64,000 nucleotides of DNA. Origin: Paenibacillus macerans (GTDB taxonomy: Bacteria; Bacillota; Bacilli; Paenibacillales; Paenibacillaceae). This document shows positions 42,916-51,355 of this stretch, piece after piece (within the stretch, counting starts at the first letter, position 1; every line of letters starts with the position of its first letter). The DNA lies in assembly GCF_900454495.1 (NCBI RefSeq), contig NZ_UGSI01000002.1, forward strand, positions 2,143,001-2,207,000. The letters run 5' to 3'. The notes below the pieces were generated by a model, which saw nothing but the letters and a program-made list of their open reading frames with translations, made no database searches and had not been told where the DNA came from. The position numbers were made by a program, and so were the translations under genes.

Positions 42916-44352
42916 ATGTCAACTCGAAAGCTGCTGGACGACTTCTTGTGGGGAGGAGCCGTATCGGCCAATCAATGCGAAGGAGCCTGGAACATCGGAG
43001 GAAAAGGAATAAGCACCGCCGATGTCGCCGCTGCCGGCAAGCATGGCCAAAGCCGGTTGTATACCGAAGGCATCCTGGAAAATACTTACTATCCAAATCA
43101 TCAGGCGATTGATTTCTATCACCGCTATCAGGAAGATATCGCCTTGTTCGCCGAGATGGGGTTTAAATGCTTCAGAACGAGCATTCACTGGACGAGAATC
43201 TTCCCTAAAGGCGATGAAACGGAGCCGAATGAGGAAGGGTTGGCTTTTTATGACCGGGTGTTTGACGAGTGCCTTAAATACGGAATCGAACCGGTCGTCA
43301 CGATTTCCCATTATGAGACCCCGCTGTACTTGGTCAAGGAATACGGTTCCTGGACGAACCGGAAGATGATCGATTTTTACGTCAAGCTATGTGATACCTT
43401 GTTCCGGAGATACCGCACGAAAGTAAAATATTGGATGACTTTTAATGAAATCAATGTCATTACTTTGAATCCGCTGATTGCCGCGGGCATCCGCATCGAG
43501 CAATACGACCGCCCGGAGCAAGCGGTGTATCAAGCGGCGCATTACCAATTGGTGGCCAGCGCCAAAGCCGTGGAATTGGGCCACCGGATCAATCCGGATT
43601 TCAAAATCGGTATGATGATGCTGTACCCGCTGTCCTATGCGGAAACCTGTTCCCCGGAAGACAACCTGGAAAATATGCATAATATGGATCTTCATTATTA
43701 CTTCTCTGATGTCCAAGTAAGAGGATACTATTCTCCCAAAGCCTATAAATTTCTGGAACGGCGGCAAATCTCGCTTGATATCACACCGGAGGATAAACGG
43801 GATTTGCTGGCCGGAAACGTTGATTATATTGGCATTAGTTATTATATGTCCCTCGTTACCAGTGCCAAGCCCGAGCGGAAAATTCAAGTAAAAGGTAATA
43901 TGCTGGACGGTATTGCCAACCCTTATCTGGAGAAAAGCGCCTGGGATTGGCAGATTGACGGCTTAGGCTTGCGGATCGCTTTAAATAACTTGTACGACCG
44001 GTATCAGCTGCCGATTTTTGTGGTGGAAAACGGCCTTGGCGCTGTGGACGACAAGCAGGAAGGCGAAATGATCAGGGACGATTACCGGATCGATTATTTG
44101 AAAACACATATCGCTCATATGAAAGACGCGGTTTTGCTTGACGGAGTGGACGTGATGGGTTATACCGTCTGGGGCTGCATCGACCTCGTCAGCGCCTCCA
44201 CCGGCGAAATGAAAAAACGCTATGGCCTGATTTACGTGGACCGGGATGATCAAGGTAACGGAACTTTGAACCGCGAGCGCAAGAAGTCTTTTTACTGGTA
44301 CAAAAATGTCATTCTGTCGAACGGCGAGATGTTGGATGAATCCAGAGAATAG
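42916..44352 (+). CDS. Family 1 glycosidase, 6-phospho-beta-glucosidase type
   Basis: A 478-residue GH1 enzyme that would hydrolyse the phosphorylated glucosides delivered by the PTS. Acid/base E178 in 'MTFNEIN', nucleophile E371 in 'FVVENGLG', and 'WGGAVSANQCEGAW' at the N-terminus. The PTS context favours a 6-phospho substrate. The ATG at 42916 follows AAGGAGAG, 13 bases after the regulator gene. Confidence 0.92.
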   Translation: MSTRKLLDDFLWGGAVSANQCEGAWNIGGKGISTADVAAAGKHGQSRLYTEGILENTYYPNHQAIDFYHRYQEDIALFAEMGFKCFRTSIHWTRIFPKGDETEPNEEGLAFYDRVFDECLKYGIEPVVTISHYETPLYLVKEYGSWTNRKMIDFYVKLCDTLFRRYRTKVKYWMTFNEINVITLNPLIAAGIRIEQYDRPEQAVYQAAHYQLVASAKAVELGHRINPDFKIGMMMLYPLSYAETCSPEDNLENMHNMDLHYYFSDVQVRGYYSPKAYKFLERRQISLDITPEDKRDLLAGNVDYIGISYYMSLVTSAKPERKIQVKGNMLDGIANPYLEKSAWDWQIDGLGLRIALNNLYDRYQLPIFVVENGLGAVDDKQEGEMIRDDYRIDYLKTHIAHMKDAVLLDGVDVMGYTVWGCIDLVSASTGEMKKRYGLIYVDRDDQGNGTLNRERKKSFYWYKNVILSNGEMLDESRE

Positions 44353-44372
44353 CAGACAGAGGAGTGGTATGG

Positions 44373-46253
44373 ATGAAATTTCCCAATCTATTCAAGCCGA
44401 TCCGCATTAAAAATGTAGTGTTCCACAACCGGATTATCGCCACCCCTGCGGGTCCTTACCATGATAAAGCGATCGGCGGCGCCGGCGTGATTATTACCGG
44501 CAGTGTCAATGTCAGCCGCAAAAGAGCGAGTTATTCCCGGCCGGACGAGCCTTACGCGTTCGACAAATATCAGTTGGAAGCGACGCGAAACCGCGTCATA
44601 GTTGCTCATCAGGCCGGAGCAAAAGCATCCCTCGAGCTGCTCCATTCGGGTCAATACGCGCGTGTAGACGATTACGCGATCGGACCGGTTGATCTCGTGA
44701 GAGAGAATGGCACCATTGTTAAAGCGATGGACGAGCAAATGATGGACGAGGTGGCCAACGACTGGGCGGAAACCGCGAAAAGGGCCAAGGAAATCGGCTT
44801 TGATCTGGTGATGCTGCATTTTGCCCACGGCTGGCTGCCCTCTCAATTTCTCTCCCCGCTGTTCAATAAACGGACGGACGAATATGGCGGTTCTTTTGAA
44901 AACCGGATCAAATTTCCGAAGATGATCATCGACCGGGTGCGTGAGGCGGTCGGCCCGGATTTTGTCGTGGACATGCGGATTGGCGCCTCCGAAATCGTCG
45001 CCGGTTCGATTGAATTTAAGGATGTGCTGGAATTTATTAAAATCGTCGAAGACAAACTCGATATGGTGCATATTTCGGCGGGACTCGACATCAATCATGA
45101 AGGCAACGTACACGCGGTTCCGACGATTTTTAAAGAACATATGCCCAACGTGGAATGGGCCGCTGAAGTGAAGCGGAACGTTAAGATCCCCGTGGCCGTT
45201 GTCGGCGCGATTATGAGCCCGGCCGAAGCGGAATCGATTATCGCCGAGGGCAAGGCCGATTTCGTGGCGCTGGGACGTCCGCTGATCGCCGATCCGTTCT
45301 GGCCGCAAAAAGCCAAGGAAGGCCGGGATGAGGATATCGTTCCTTGCCTGCGCTGCCAATACTGTTACCATATTTCCACGGAGCGGAAAAATGTCGGTTG
45401 TTCGGTCAATCCACGCTATACCCGTTACGACCTGGTGCCTTTGGAACTGCCGAAAGCGAAACAGCGCAAGAAGGTCGTCATTATCGGCGGCGGACCCGCA
45501 GGCATGAAAGCCGCTTTGGTGGCGGACGAGCGGGGACATGAGGTTATTTTGCTGGAGAAGCAGGACTCGCTTGGCGGGGCGCTGCGTTATGCCGAGTATG
45601 AGGAACTGAAAATCGATTTGTACAATTACATGAAATATCTGATCACCCAGATCAATAAATCCGGCGTTAAGGTGCAATTGGGCATGGAGGCTACACCGGA
45701 ACGGATTAAAGAGCTGTCCCCGGACGCGATCATTATCGCCGTTGGCTCAGCTCCATTTACACCTCCGATTAAAGGGGTGAACCAGAGCCATGTGCTCGGA
45801 GCGCTGGACGTTTACACGCGAATGGATGAAGTGGGGCAGGAGGTCGTGCTGATCGGCGGCGGTTCGACAGGCTGCGAGCTCGGCATCGAGCTGGCGCGGC
45901 ACGGTAAAAATGTGACGATTATGGAAGCGGGAGACATGCTGGCGAAAAACGGCAATCTCCTTTACCGCGTCGGGTTAAGACAAGCGATGGAAAAACAAAC
46001 AACGCTGCAAGTCAAAATGAATGTCCGAATCGGGGAGATCGCCCCGGATGGCGTGATTTACGAGGAGAACGGCGAGCGCAAACTTCACAAGGCCCAGACC
46101 GTTATTCTCTCGACGGGGATGCGGACCAATCCGCAGCTCATCGACTCCTTCTACAACATCGTCCCGGACACCTTTATTATCGGCGACGCCAACAAACCGA
46201 GAAACGTAATGGATGCGACGAGAGAAGGTTATTTTATCGCCAAAAATCTGTAA
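44373..46253 (+). CDS. OYE-like FMN/[4Fe-4S]/FAD ene-reductase, copy 1
   Basis: A 626-residue protein of the 2,4-dienoyl-CoA reductase/enoate reductase family. It has an N-terminal FMN TIM barrel with 'SLELLHSGQYAR' and 'LMLHFAHGWLPSQFLSPLFN', a cluster of C325/C328/C331/C343 in 'CLRCQYCYHISTERKNVGC', then 'VVIIGGGPAGMKAAL' and a second nucleotide fold 'VVLIGGGSTGCELGIEL'. Such enzymes reduce activated C=C bonds with NAD(P)H. In a beta-glucoside operon the natural target could be the unsaturated aglycone released by the glycosidase. I use the ATG at 44373; GAGGAG lies about 10 bases upstream. Confidence 0.88.
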   Translation: MKFPNLFKPIRIKNVVFHNRIIATPAGPYHDKAIGGAGVIITGSVNVSRKRASYSRPDEPYAFDKYQLEATRNRVIVAHQAGAKASLELLHSGQYARVDDYAIGPVDLVRENGTIVKAMDEQMMDEVANDWAETAKRAKEIGFDLVMLHFAHGWLPSQFLSPLFNKRTDEYGGSFENRIKFPKMIIDRVREAVGPDFVVDMRIGASEIVAGSIEFKDVLEFIKIVEDKLDMVHISAGLDINHEGNVHAVPTIFKEHMPNVEWAAEVKRNVKIPVAVVGAIMSPAEAESIIAEGKADFVALGRPLIADPFWPQKAKEGRDEDIVPCLRCQYCYHISTERKNVGCSVNPRYTRYDLVPLELPKAKQRKKVVIIGGGPAGMKAALVADERGHEVILLEKQDSLGGALRYAEYEELKIDLYNYMKYLITQINKSGVKVQLGMEATPERIKELSPDAIIIAVGSAPFTPPIKGVNQSHVLGALDVYTRMDEVGQEVVLIGGGSTGCELGIELARHGKNVTIMEAGDMLAKNGNLLYRVGLRQAMEKQTTLQVKMNVRIGEIAPDGVIYEENGERKLHKAQTVILSTGMRTNPQLIDSFYNIVPDTFIIGDANKPRNVMDATREGYFIAKNL

Positions 46254-46285
46254 AGAGGTATACAGCAGACAGAGGAGTGGTACGG

Positions 46286-48166
46286 ATGAAATTTCCCAAC
46301 CTATTCAAGCCGATCCGCATTAAAAACGTAGTGTTCCACAACCGGATTATCGCCACCCCAGCGGGGCCTTACCATGATAAAGCGATCGGCGGCGCCGGCG
46401 TGATCATTACCGGCAGCGTCAATGTCAGCCGTAAAAGAGCGAGCTATTCCCGGCCGGACGAGCCCTACGCCTTTGATAAATACCAGATGGAAGCAACGCG
46501 AAACCGCGTCATTGTCGCCCATCAGGCCGGGGCAAAGGCTTCCCTCGAGCTGATCCATTCGGGCCAATACGCGCGCGTGGACGATTACGCGATCGGCCCG
46601 GTCGATCTGGTCAGAGCGGACGGCACCATCGTAAAAGCGATGGACGAGCAAATGATGGACGAGGTGGCGAACGACTGGGCGGAAACCGCGAAAAGGGCCA
46701 AGGAAACCGGCTTCGATCTGGTCATGCTGCATTTTGCCCACGGCTGGCTGCCGGCTGAATTTCTCTCCCCGCTGTTCAATAAACGCACGGACGAATATGG
46801 CGGTTCTTTTGAAAACCGGATCAAGTTCCCGAAAATGATCATCGACCGGGTTCGTAAGGCGGTCGGCCCTGATTTTGTCGTGGACATGCGGATCAGTGCC
46901 TCCGAAATCGTCGACGGTTCGATCGAATTCAAGGACGTGCTGGAGTTTATCAAAATTGTCGAAGACAAACTCGATATGGTGCATATTTCGGCGGGCCTGG
47001 ACATCAATTACGAAGGCAATGTGCACATGGCTCCGACGATTTTTAAAGAGCATATGCCCAACGTGGAATGGGCCGCCGAAGTAAAGCGGAACGTCAAGAT
47101 TCCCGTGGCCGTCGTCGGCGCGATTATGAGCCCGGCCGAAGCGGAATCGATTATCGCCGCGGGCAAGGCCGATTTCGTGGCCCTGGGACGCCCGCTGATC
47201 GCCGATCCGTTCTGGCCGCAGAAAGCCAAGGAAGGCCGAGACGAAGATATCGTCCCCTGCCTGCGCTGCCAGTACTGCTACCATATTTCCACGGAGCGGA
47301 AAAATGTCGGCTGCTCGGTCAATCCGCGCTATACCCGTTACGACCTGGTTCCTTTGGAGCTGCCAAAAGCGAAACAGCGCAAGAAAGTCGTTATTATCGG
47401 CGGTGGCCCGGCCGGCATGAAAGCCGCTTTGGTGGCGGACGAGCGGGGGCATGAGGTTATTTTGCTGGAAAAGCAGGATTCGCTTGGCGGGGCGCTGCGG
47501 TATGCCGAATACGAAGAGTTGAAAATCGATTTATACAATTACATGAATTATCTGATCACCCAGATTAAAAAGTCAGGCGTCAAGGTGCAGTTGGGGGTGG
47601 AGGCTACGCCGGAGCGGGTTAAAGAGCTGTCCCCGGACGCGATTATTATCGCCGTTGGCGCGGTGCCGTTTACGCCTCCGATTAAAGGGGTGAACCAAAG
47701 CCATGTGCTCGGAGCGCTGGACGTATATACCCGAATGGATGAGGTAGGGCAGGAGGTCGTACTGATCGGCGGCGGTTCGACCGGCTGCGAGCTCGGTATC
47801 GAGCTGGCGCGGCACGGCAAAAACGTGACGATCATGGAAGCGGGAGACTTGCTGGCGAAAAACGGCAATATTCTGTATCGCGTTGCTTTAAGACAAGCGA
47901 TGGACAAACAAACAACGCTGCATGTCAAAATGAATGTCCGGATCGGGGAGATCGCCCCGGATGGCGTGATTTACGAGGAGAACGGCGAGCGCAAACTTCA
48001 TAAGGCCCAGACGGTTATTCTCTCGACGGGGATGCGAACGAATCCGCAGCTCATCGACTCCTTTTACAATATTGTCCCGGACACCTTCATCATCGGCGAC
48101 GCCAACAAGCCGAGAAACGTGATGGACGCGACCAGAGAAGGTTATTTTATCGCCAAAAATCTGTAA
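46286..48166 (+). CDS. OYE-like FMN/[4Fe-4S]/FAD ene-reductase, copy 2
   Basis: A 626-residue tandem paralogue of the preceding gene, with the same start context (CAGACAGAGGAGTGGTACGG) and the same motifs. Only scattered substitutions are visible, for example S-to-A and N-to-K changes around residue 430-460, so the duplication is recent or maintained by gene conversion. Both copies are intact. Slightly different substrate or dosage are possible reasons. Confidence 0.88.
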   Translation: MKFPNLFKPIRIKNVVFHNRIIATPAGPYHDKAIGGAGVIITGSVNVSRKRASYSRPDEPYAFDKYQMEATRNRVIVAHQAGAKASLELIHSGQYARVDDYAIGPVDLVRADGTIVKAMDEQMMDEVANDWAETAKRAKETGFDLVMLHFAHGWLPAEFLSPLFNKRTDEYGGSFENRIKFPKMIIDRVRKAVGPDFVVDMRISASEIVDGSIEFKDVLEFIKIVEDKLDMVHISAGLDINYEGNVHMAPTIFKEHMPNVEWAAEVKRNVKIPVAVVGAIMSPAEAESIIAAGKADFVALGRPLIADPFWPQKAKEGRDEDIVPCLRCQYCYHISTERKNVGCSVNPRYTRYDLVPLELPKAKQRKKVVIIGGGPAGMKAALVADERGHEVILLEKQDSLGGALRYAEYEELKIDLYNYMNYLITQIKKSGVKVQLGVEATPERVKELSPDAIIIAVGAVPFTPPIKGVNQSHVLGALDVYTRMDEVGQEVVLIGGGSTGCELGIELARHGKNVTIMEAGDLLAKNGNILYRVALRQAMDKQTTLHVKMNVRIGEIAPDGVIYEENGERKLHKAQTVILSTGMRTNPQLIDSFYNIVPDTFIIGDANKPRNVMDATREGYFIAKNL

Positions 48167-48187
48167 ATCTGTAAATCTGTAAATCTG
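48164..48187. repeat. Three tandem copies of an 8-bp unit
   Basis: TAAATCTG repeats at 48164, 48172 and 48180; the first copy contains the stop codon of the ene-reductase gene. Confidence 0.85.
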
Positions 48188-48203
48188 ATATCGGAGGCAG
48201 AGT

Positions 48204-48695
48204 ATGTTTGGTTGGAAAAAGAAGAAGGCCGTGGAGCAGATTCTGGAAGTTTTAGCTCCGCTGCCAGGCAAGGTTCTCCCCCTTGCAGAGGTGCCTGACG
48301 AAGCGTTTGCCGGCGGACTGATGGGAGAAGGCATTGCGATTCAACCTGTGGAAGGGAAGGTGACCGCTCCGTTTGCCGGCAAGGTGGTTCACGTGATGGA
48401 AAAAAGCAAACACGCCGTCATGCTTGAACACGAATCCGGCGCGCAAATTTTGATTCATGTTGGAATGAATACCGTCGCCCTGAAAGGTGAAGGCTTTACG
48501 GCCCACGTGAACTCCGGCGATTCCGTTGCACAAGGGCAACTGCTGCTGGAATTCAATATCCCCGCGATTGAGCAGGCAGGCTACACGGTCATTACGCCGG
48601 TCATTGTCCCGGCGGGCCAGGAGCATATTAAGCGGATTGAGGTTGCGGAAGGCCAGACAGACGGACAGCAGGGTGTTATACGGATTTATTATTAG
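48204..48695 (+). CDS. PTS EIIA, glucose/beta-glucoside type
   Basis: A 163-residue EIIA-Glc-family phosphocarrier; phospho-accepting H85 in 'QILIHVGMNTVAL'. It supplies phosphate to the EIIBC at 40357 and is the last gene of the operon. The ATG at 48204 follows ATCGGAGGCAG. Confidence 0.94.
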   Translation: MFGWKKKKAVEQILEVLAPLPGKVLPLAEVPDEAFAGGLMGEGIAIQPVEGKVTAPFAGKVVHVMEKSKHAVMLEHESGAQILIHVGMNTVALKGEGFTAHVNSGDSVAQGQLLLEFNIPAIEQAGYTVITPVIVPAGQEHIKRIEVAEGQTDGQQGVIRIYY

Positions 48696-48778
48696 AACTT
48701 TGCTCCATTAGGGCGGCTGCTTCATTGACTTTAGTCAGGGTGCAGCCGTTGTTCCATGTGATTCGCCCGAAACGAGTA

Positions 48779-49052
48779 ACGGTAAAAAATGGTCTTATTT
48801 TCAGCGGAACTGCGGTTTGACAGCCGGCTGCTGGAACGGCCAACGTCGGCCTTCAAAATAGCGGAACTTTATGTACTTATTATCCAGAGCCAGCAGATTC
48901 ATCCCCATTAGCGGAATTTTTTATCCTTATTTACCTATAAATGGTCCAGGACGCGGGCATTTCTTTGCGATTCGAAAAAATAGGACCATAAAATTCCTTT
49001 ATTCCCCTCAAATGGGCGAATTTCGCCCAAATAACGCCATTTTTTTACCGCC
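48779..49052. repeat. Intergenic repeat, copy A
   Basis: No gene. It shares CGGTAAAAAATGGTCTTATT, AATAGCGGAACTTT and AATAACGCC...ACCGCC with the segment 49889-50093, in the same order. It ends exactly where the GH31 remnant begins. Confidence 0.55.
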
Positions 49053-49798
49053 TTCGGGCTGTTGTCGTCGCATAGCCGGCTGCACGGCAGCCAGTCCTAC
49101 CGGGTACCGTGGCTGTTCGACGAGGAAGCCGTGGACGTGCTTCGTCACTTTACGCAACTGAAGGACACGCTCATGCCGTATATTTACGGCGCCTCCGTAG
49201 AGGCGACCAAAACGGGCGTGCCGGTCATGCGCGCGATGGTGCTGGAGTTTACGGGCGACCCGGCCTGCGAAACGCTCGACCGCCAGTACATGTTGGGCGA
49301 TTCGCTGTTGGTCGCTCCGATCTTCAACAGTGAAGGAATCGCCAAGTATTACTTGCCGGAAGGGCGCTGGACGAATTACCTGAGCGGCGAGGTAAGGAGA
49401 GCGGACGTTGGGTGGAGGAGCGGCACGATTATTTCAGCCTGCCGCTGATGGTCCGCCCCGGCAGCTTGATCGCGGTGGGCGCGAACCGGGAGCGTCCGGA
49501 TTATGATTACGTGGACGGTGCCCGACTGCACCTGTTTGAGCTGGAGGACGGCCGCGAGACGACGGCCCGGGTGTACAACCCGCAAGGCGAGCAGGAACTC
49601 GAGGTGTGCGTGCAGCGGCAGGGCGAAGCCTTGACGGTGAGCCGGGTGCGCGGGGCGGCGGGCAAGCCTTGGGAGTTGGTGCTGCGCGGCATTTCGGAAG
49701 TAGCCTCGGTGGAAGGTGGCACGGCGGCTGCCGGCGAGCAGGGCGTGCGGATTGTTCCGCAGGCGGGAAGCGGTGAAATAAGCATAACCTTGGCTTAA
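49053..49798 (+). pseudogene. C-terminal remnant of a GH31 alpha-glycosidase (alpha-xylosidase type)
   Basis: The sequence enters in the middle of a GH31 catalytic domain: FGLLSSHSRLHGSQSYRVPW, then 'FTQLKDTLMPYIYGASVEA' and 'YMLGDSLLVAPIFNSEG'. It changes frame near 49400, after which 'HDYFSLPLMVRPGSLIAVG' continues the beta-sandwich domains to a stop at 49796-49798. About 250 of an expected 750-800 codons remain. The gene is therefore both truncated and frameshifted. The closest family by motif is YicI-like alpha-xylosidase. Confidence 0.8.
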
Positions 49799-49888
49799 GC
49801 CGAAGGTTGGTGCTAAAGTGAAACTTGATCAGACTGGGACATAAAGCAAACCGGTCCAGATTATTTCAAGGAGGCGGAGCGGGCGGGG

Positions 49889-50093
49889 AATAGCGGTAAA
49901 AAATGGTCTTATTTTGAGCAAACCGCAATTTGGGGAAGAATAGCGGAACTTTTTACCGCTATTGGTGGACAACTAGGGCAGCAATAGGGCAATGGGCCGT
50001 TTCACTGAGAAATAGCGCCCTAAATTACCTCTATTCCTGATAAATAGCCAAATCGATCACAATAACGCCCTCTAATACCGCTATTTTACCGCC
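49889..50093. repeat. Intergenic repeat, copy B
   Basis: Contains AATAGCGGTAAAAAATGGTC, then AATAGCGGAACTTTTTACCG and AATACCGCTATTTTACCGCC. It shares three blocks with 48779-49052. The alternating GCGGTA/TACCGC pieces can fold into hairpins. No ORF. Confidence 0.6.
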
Positions 50094-50114
50094 GCGGCCC
50101 GTGTTCCTGCCAAG

Positions 50115-50184
50115 CCAGCATGTCAGAATGGCCCCCATCTACTTGCCTTTCAATCCAGCATGTCAGACTGCCCTCGTCCACTTG
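50115..50184. repeat. Imperfect direct repeat, about 30 bp, period 40
   Basis: CCAGCATGTCAGA...CACTTG/TACTTG occurs at 50115-50145 and 50155-50184. Function unknown. Confidence 0.5.
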
Positions 50185-50259
50185 TTTTGCCGGCTCTCAC
50201 GGCTGTGGACTGGGCCGCCTCGGAAGACAGCGTTATTCCGCGTTCCCCTTCCCCTCTCC

Positions 50260-51168
50260 TCAAGCATCCGCATATACCAACTCCACCACCAGATGCTCAT
50301 CATAGTTGCCGAAGCCTTTGCCGAATAACGTTACCCCGCCCTGATGTTGGGCATCGTCTTCCACGGAGATCCTTAGCGTCCATTGCTTGCGCCGGATATC
50401 GACGTCGTTCAGTGTAACGCCGGATAGCTTAACGCCATCCATATAAGTCCCCTCATCCGTGACGCGCAACTGCTTCAACAGCCCGTACTGGTTCGTATAT
50501 TGCGGCCACCAATCGGGGGTAAATCTTCCCCGCTGATCGCCGTAATCTCCCGGACTCGTCCAAGTTCCGAGCTTGACCTCATTTAGGGCAAACGTAATGT
50601 CGGACGGATAGTTGTTGTTGACGCCGGGCGCTTCCGAGGCGATTTCCATCATGATCAAGAGCTCGCGGGGCCGCTGGCTCGACAGCAGGAAATTCGGGCA
50701 TTTGTATTCGATATAGCCTTTGCCGAACCACAGGATGGCGGCATGGATCCGTTCCTGATCCCAGAAATACCGGGGATCGTCAAAGCTCCCTATGATATGG
50801 CTGGTCGTGGCCAGACCGCAGGTAGGCTCGATATGGAAATCGGCGTAATGACCGATCGGGATTTCGGTCCGATGGCTTTGGCGGTTTGCGGTTTGTTCGG
50901 CCGGAAAAAGGATCTCGAGCGAAGTGGCGGCCAGGGAGCAGATTTTTTGCAGCCCGCTTTTGCCCGGAGCCATTTGCGTGGCGATCAGGCCCGCTTCGCT
51001 AAGCTTGCGCACGTGCATGGTCATGATGGCGCTGGATAAGTGGACGGCGCCGGCCAGTTCCTTCACGTTCATCGGCCGCTCGGCCAATAAACGCAAAATA
51101 TGCAGCCGCACGGGGCTGGCTAACGCTTCGTAAACGGGCAAAGATTTTTCCGTTAGATCGAGTTTCAT
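50260..51168 (-). CDS. ArsR-family regulator with large C-terminal domain
   Basis: A 302-residue protein: N-terminal ArsR-type winged helix (about residues 8-85, 'SPVRLHILRLLAERPMNVKE', 'LSSAIMTMHVRKLSEAGL') and a C-terminal domain of about 200 residues rich in Trp/Tyr ('PRYFWDQERIHAAILWFGKG', 'GRFTPDWWPQYTNQYG'), which could bind a sugar. Divergent from the arabinofuranosidase gene with a shared 187-bp promoter region, so it probably regulates that gene. The ATG at 51168 has only a weak ribosome binding site. Confidence 0.82.
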   Translation of the reverse strand: MKLDLTEKSLPVYEALASPVRLHILRLLAERPMNVKELAGAVHLSSAIMTMHVRKLSEAGLIATQMAPGKSGLQKICSLAATSLEILFPAEQTANRQSHRTEIPIGHYADFHIEPTCGLATTSHIIGSFDDPRYFWDQERIHAAILWFGKGYIEYKCPNFLLSSQRPRELLIMMEIASEAPGVNNNYPSDITFALNEVKLGTWTSPGDYGDQRGRFTPDWWPQYTNQYGLLKQLRVTDEGTYMDGVKLSGVTLNDVDIRRKQWTLRISVEDDAQHQGGVTLFGKGFGNYDEHLVVELVYADA

Positions 51169-51189
51169 CGTGTTTCCGCCCTTTTCGAT

Positions 51190-51340
51190 TTGATTAATAA
51201 GTATATTACTTAAAAGTCGGATGGTTTACAATACTCAAAATGAATTGGGTGATTTTCCCGGAATATGATTGACGTTGGTTGCAATGTGCGATTATAATGA
51301 GTTTGTAGTATATAAATTAATTAACATAAATATTAATCAA
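51190..51340. promoter_or_regulatory. Paired operators between the ArsR-type gene and the arabinofuranosidase
   Basis: TTGATTAATA (51190-51199) recurs inverted as TATTAATCAA (51331-51340), each close to one of the divergent start codons. Further TTAATTAA/TAAGTATATTACTTA sequences accompany them. Likely sites of the ArsR-type regulator. Confidence 0.5.
51269..51298 (+). promoter_or_regulatory. Promoter of the arabinofuranosidase gene
   Basis: TTGACG (51269-51274), an 18-bp spacer, TATAAT (51293-51298). Confidence 0.7.
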
Positions 51341-51355
51341 GGAGTGAAACGACCG

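Noticed and set aside
44388..47452. Long minus-strand frames opposite the two ene-reductase genes
   Set aside because: They mirror each other only because the coding strand is duplicated; the His/Arg/Phe-rich products look non-coding.
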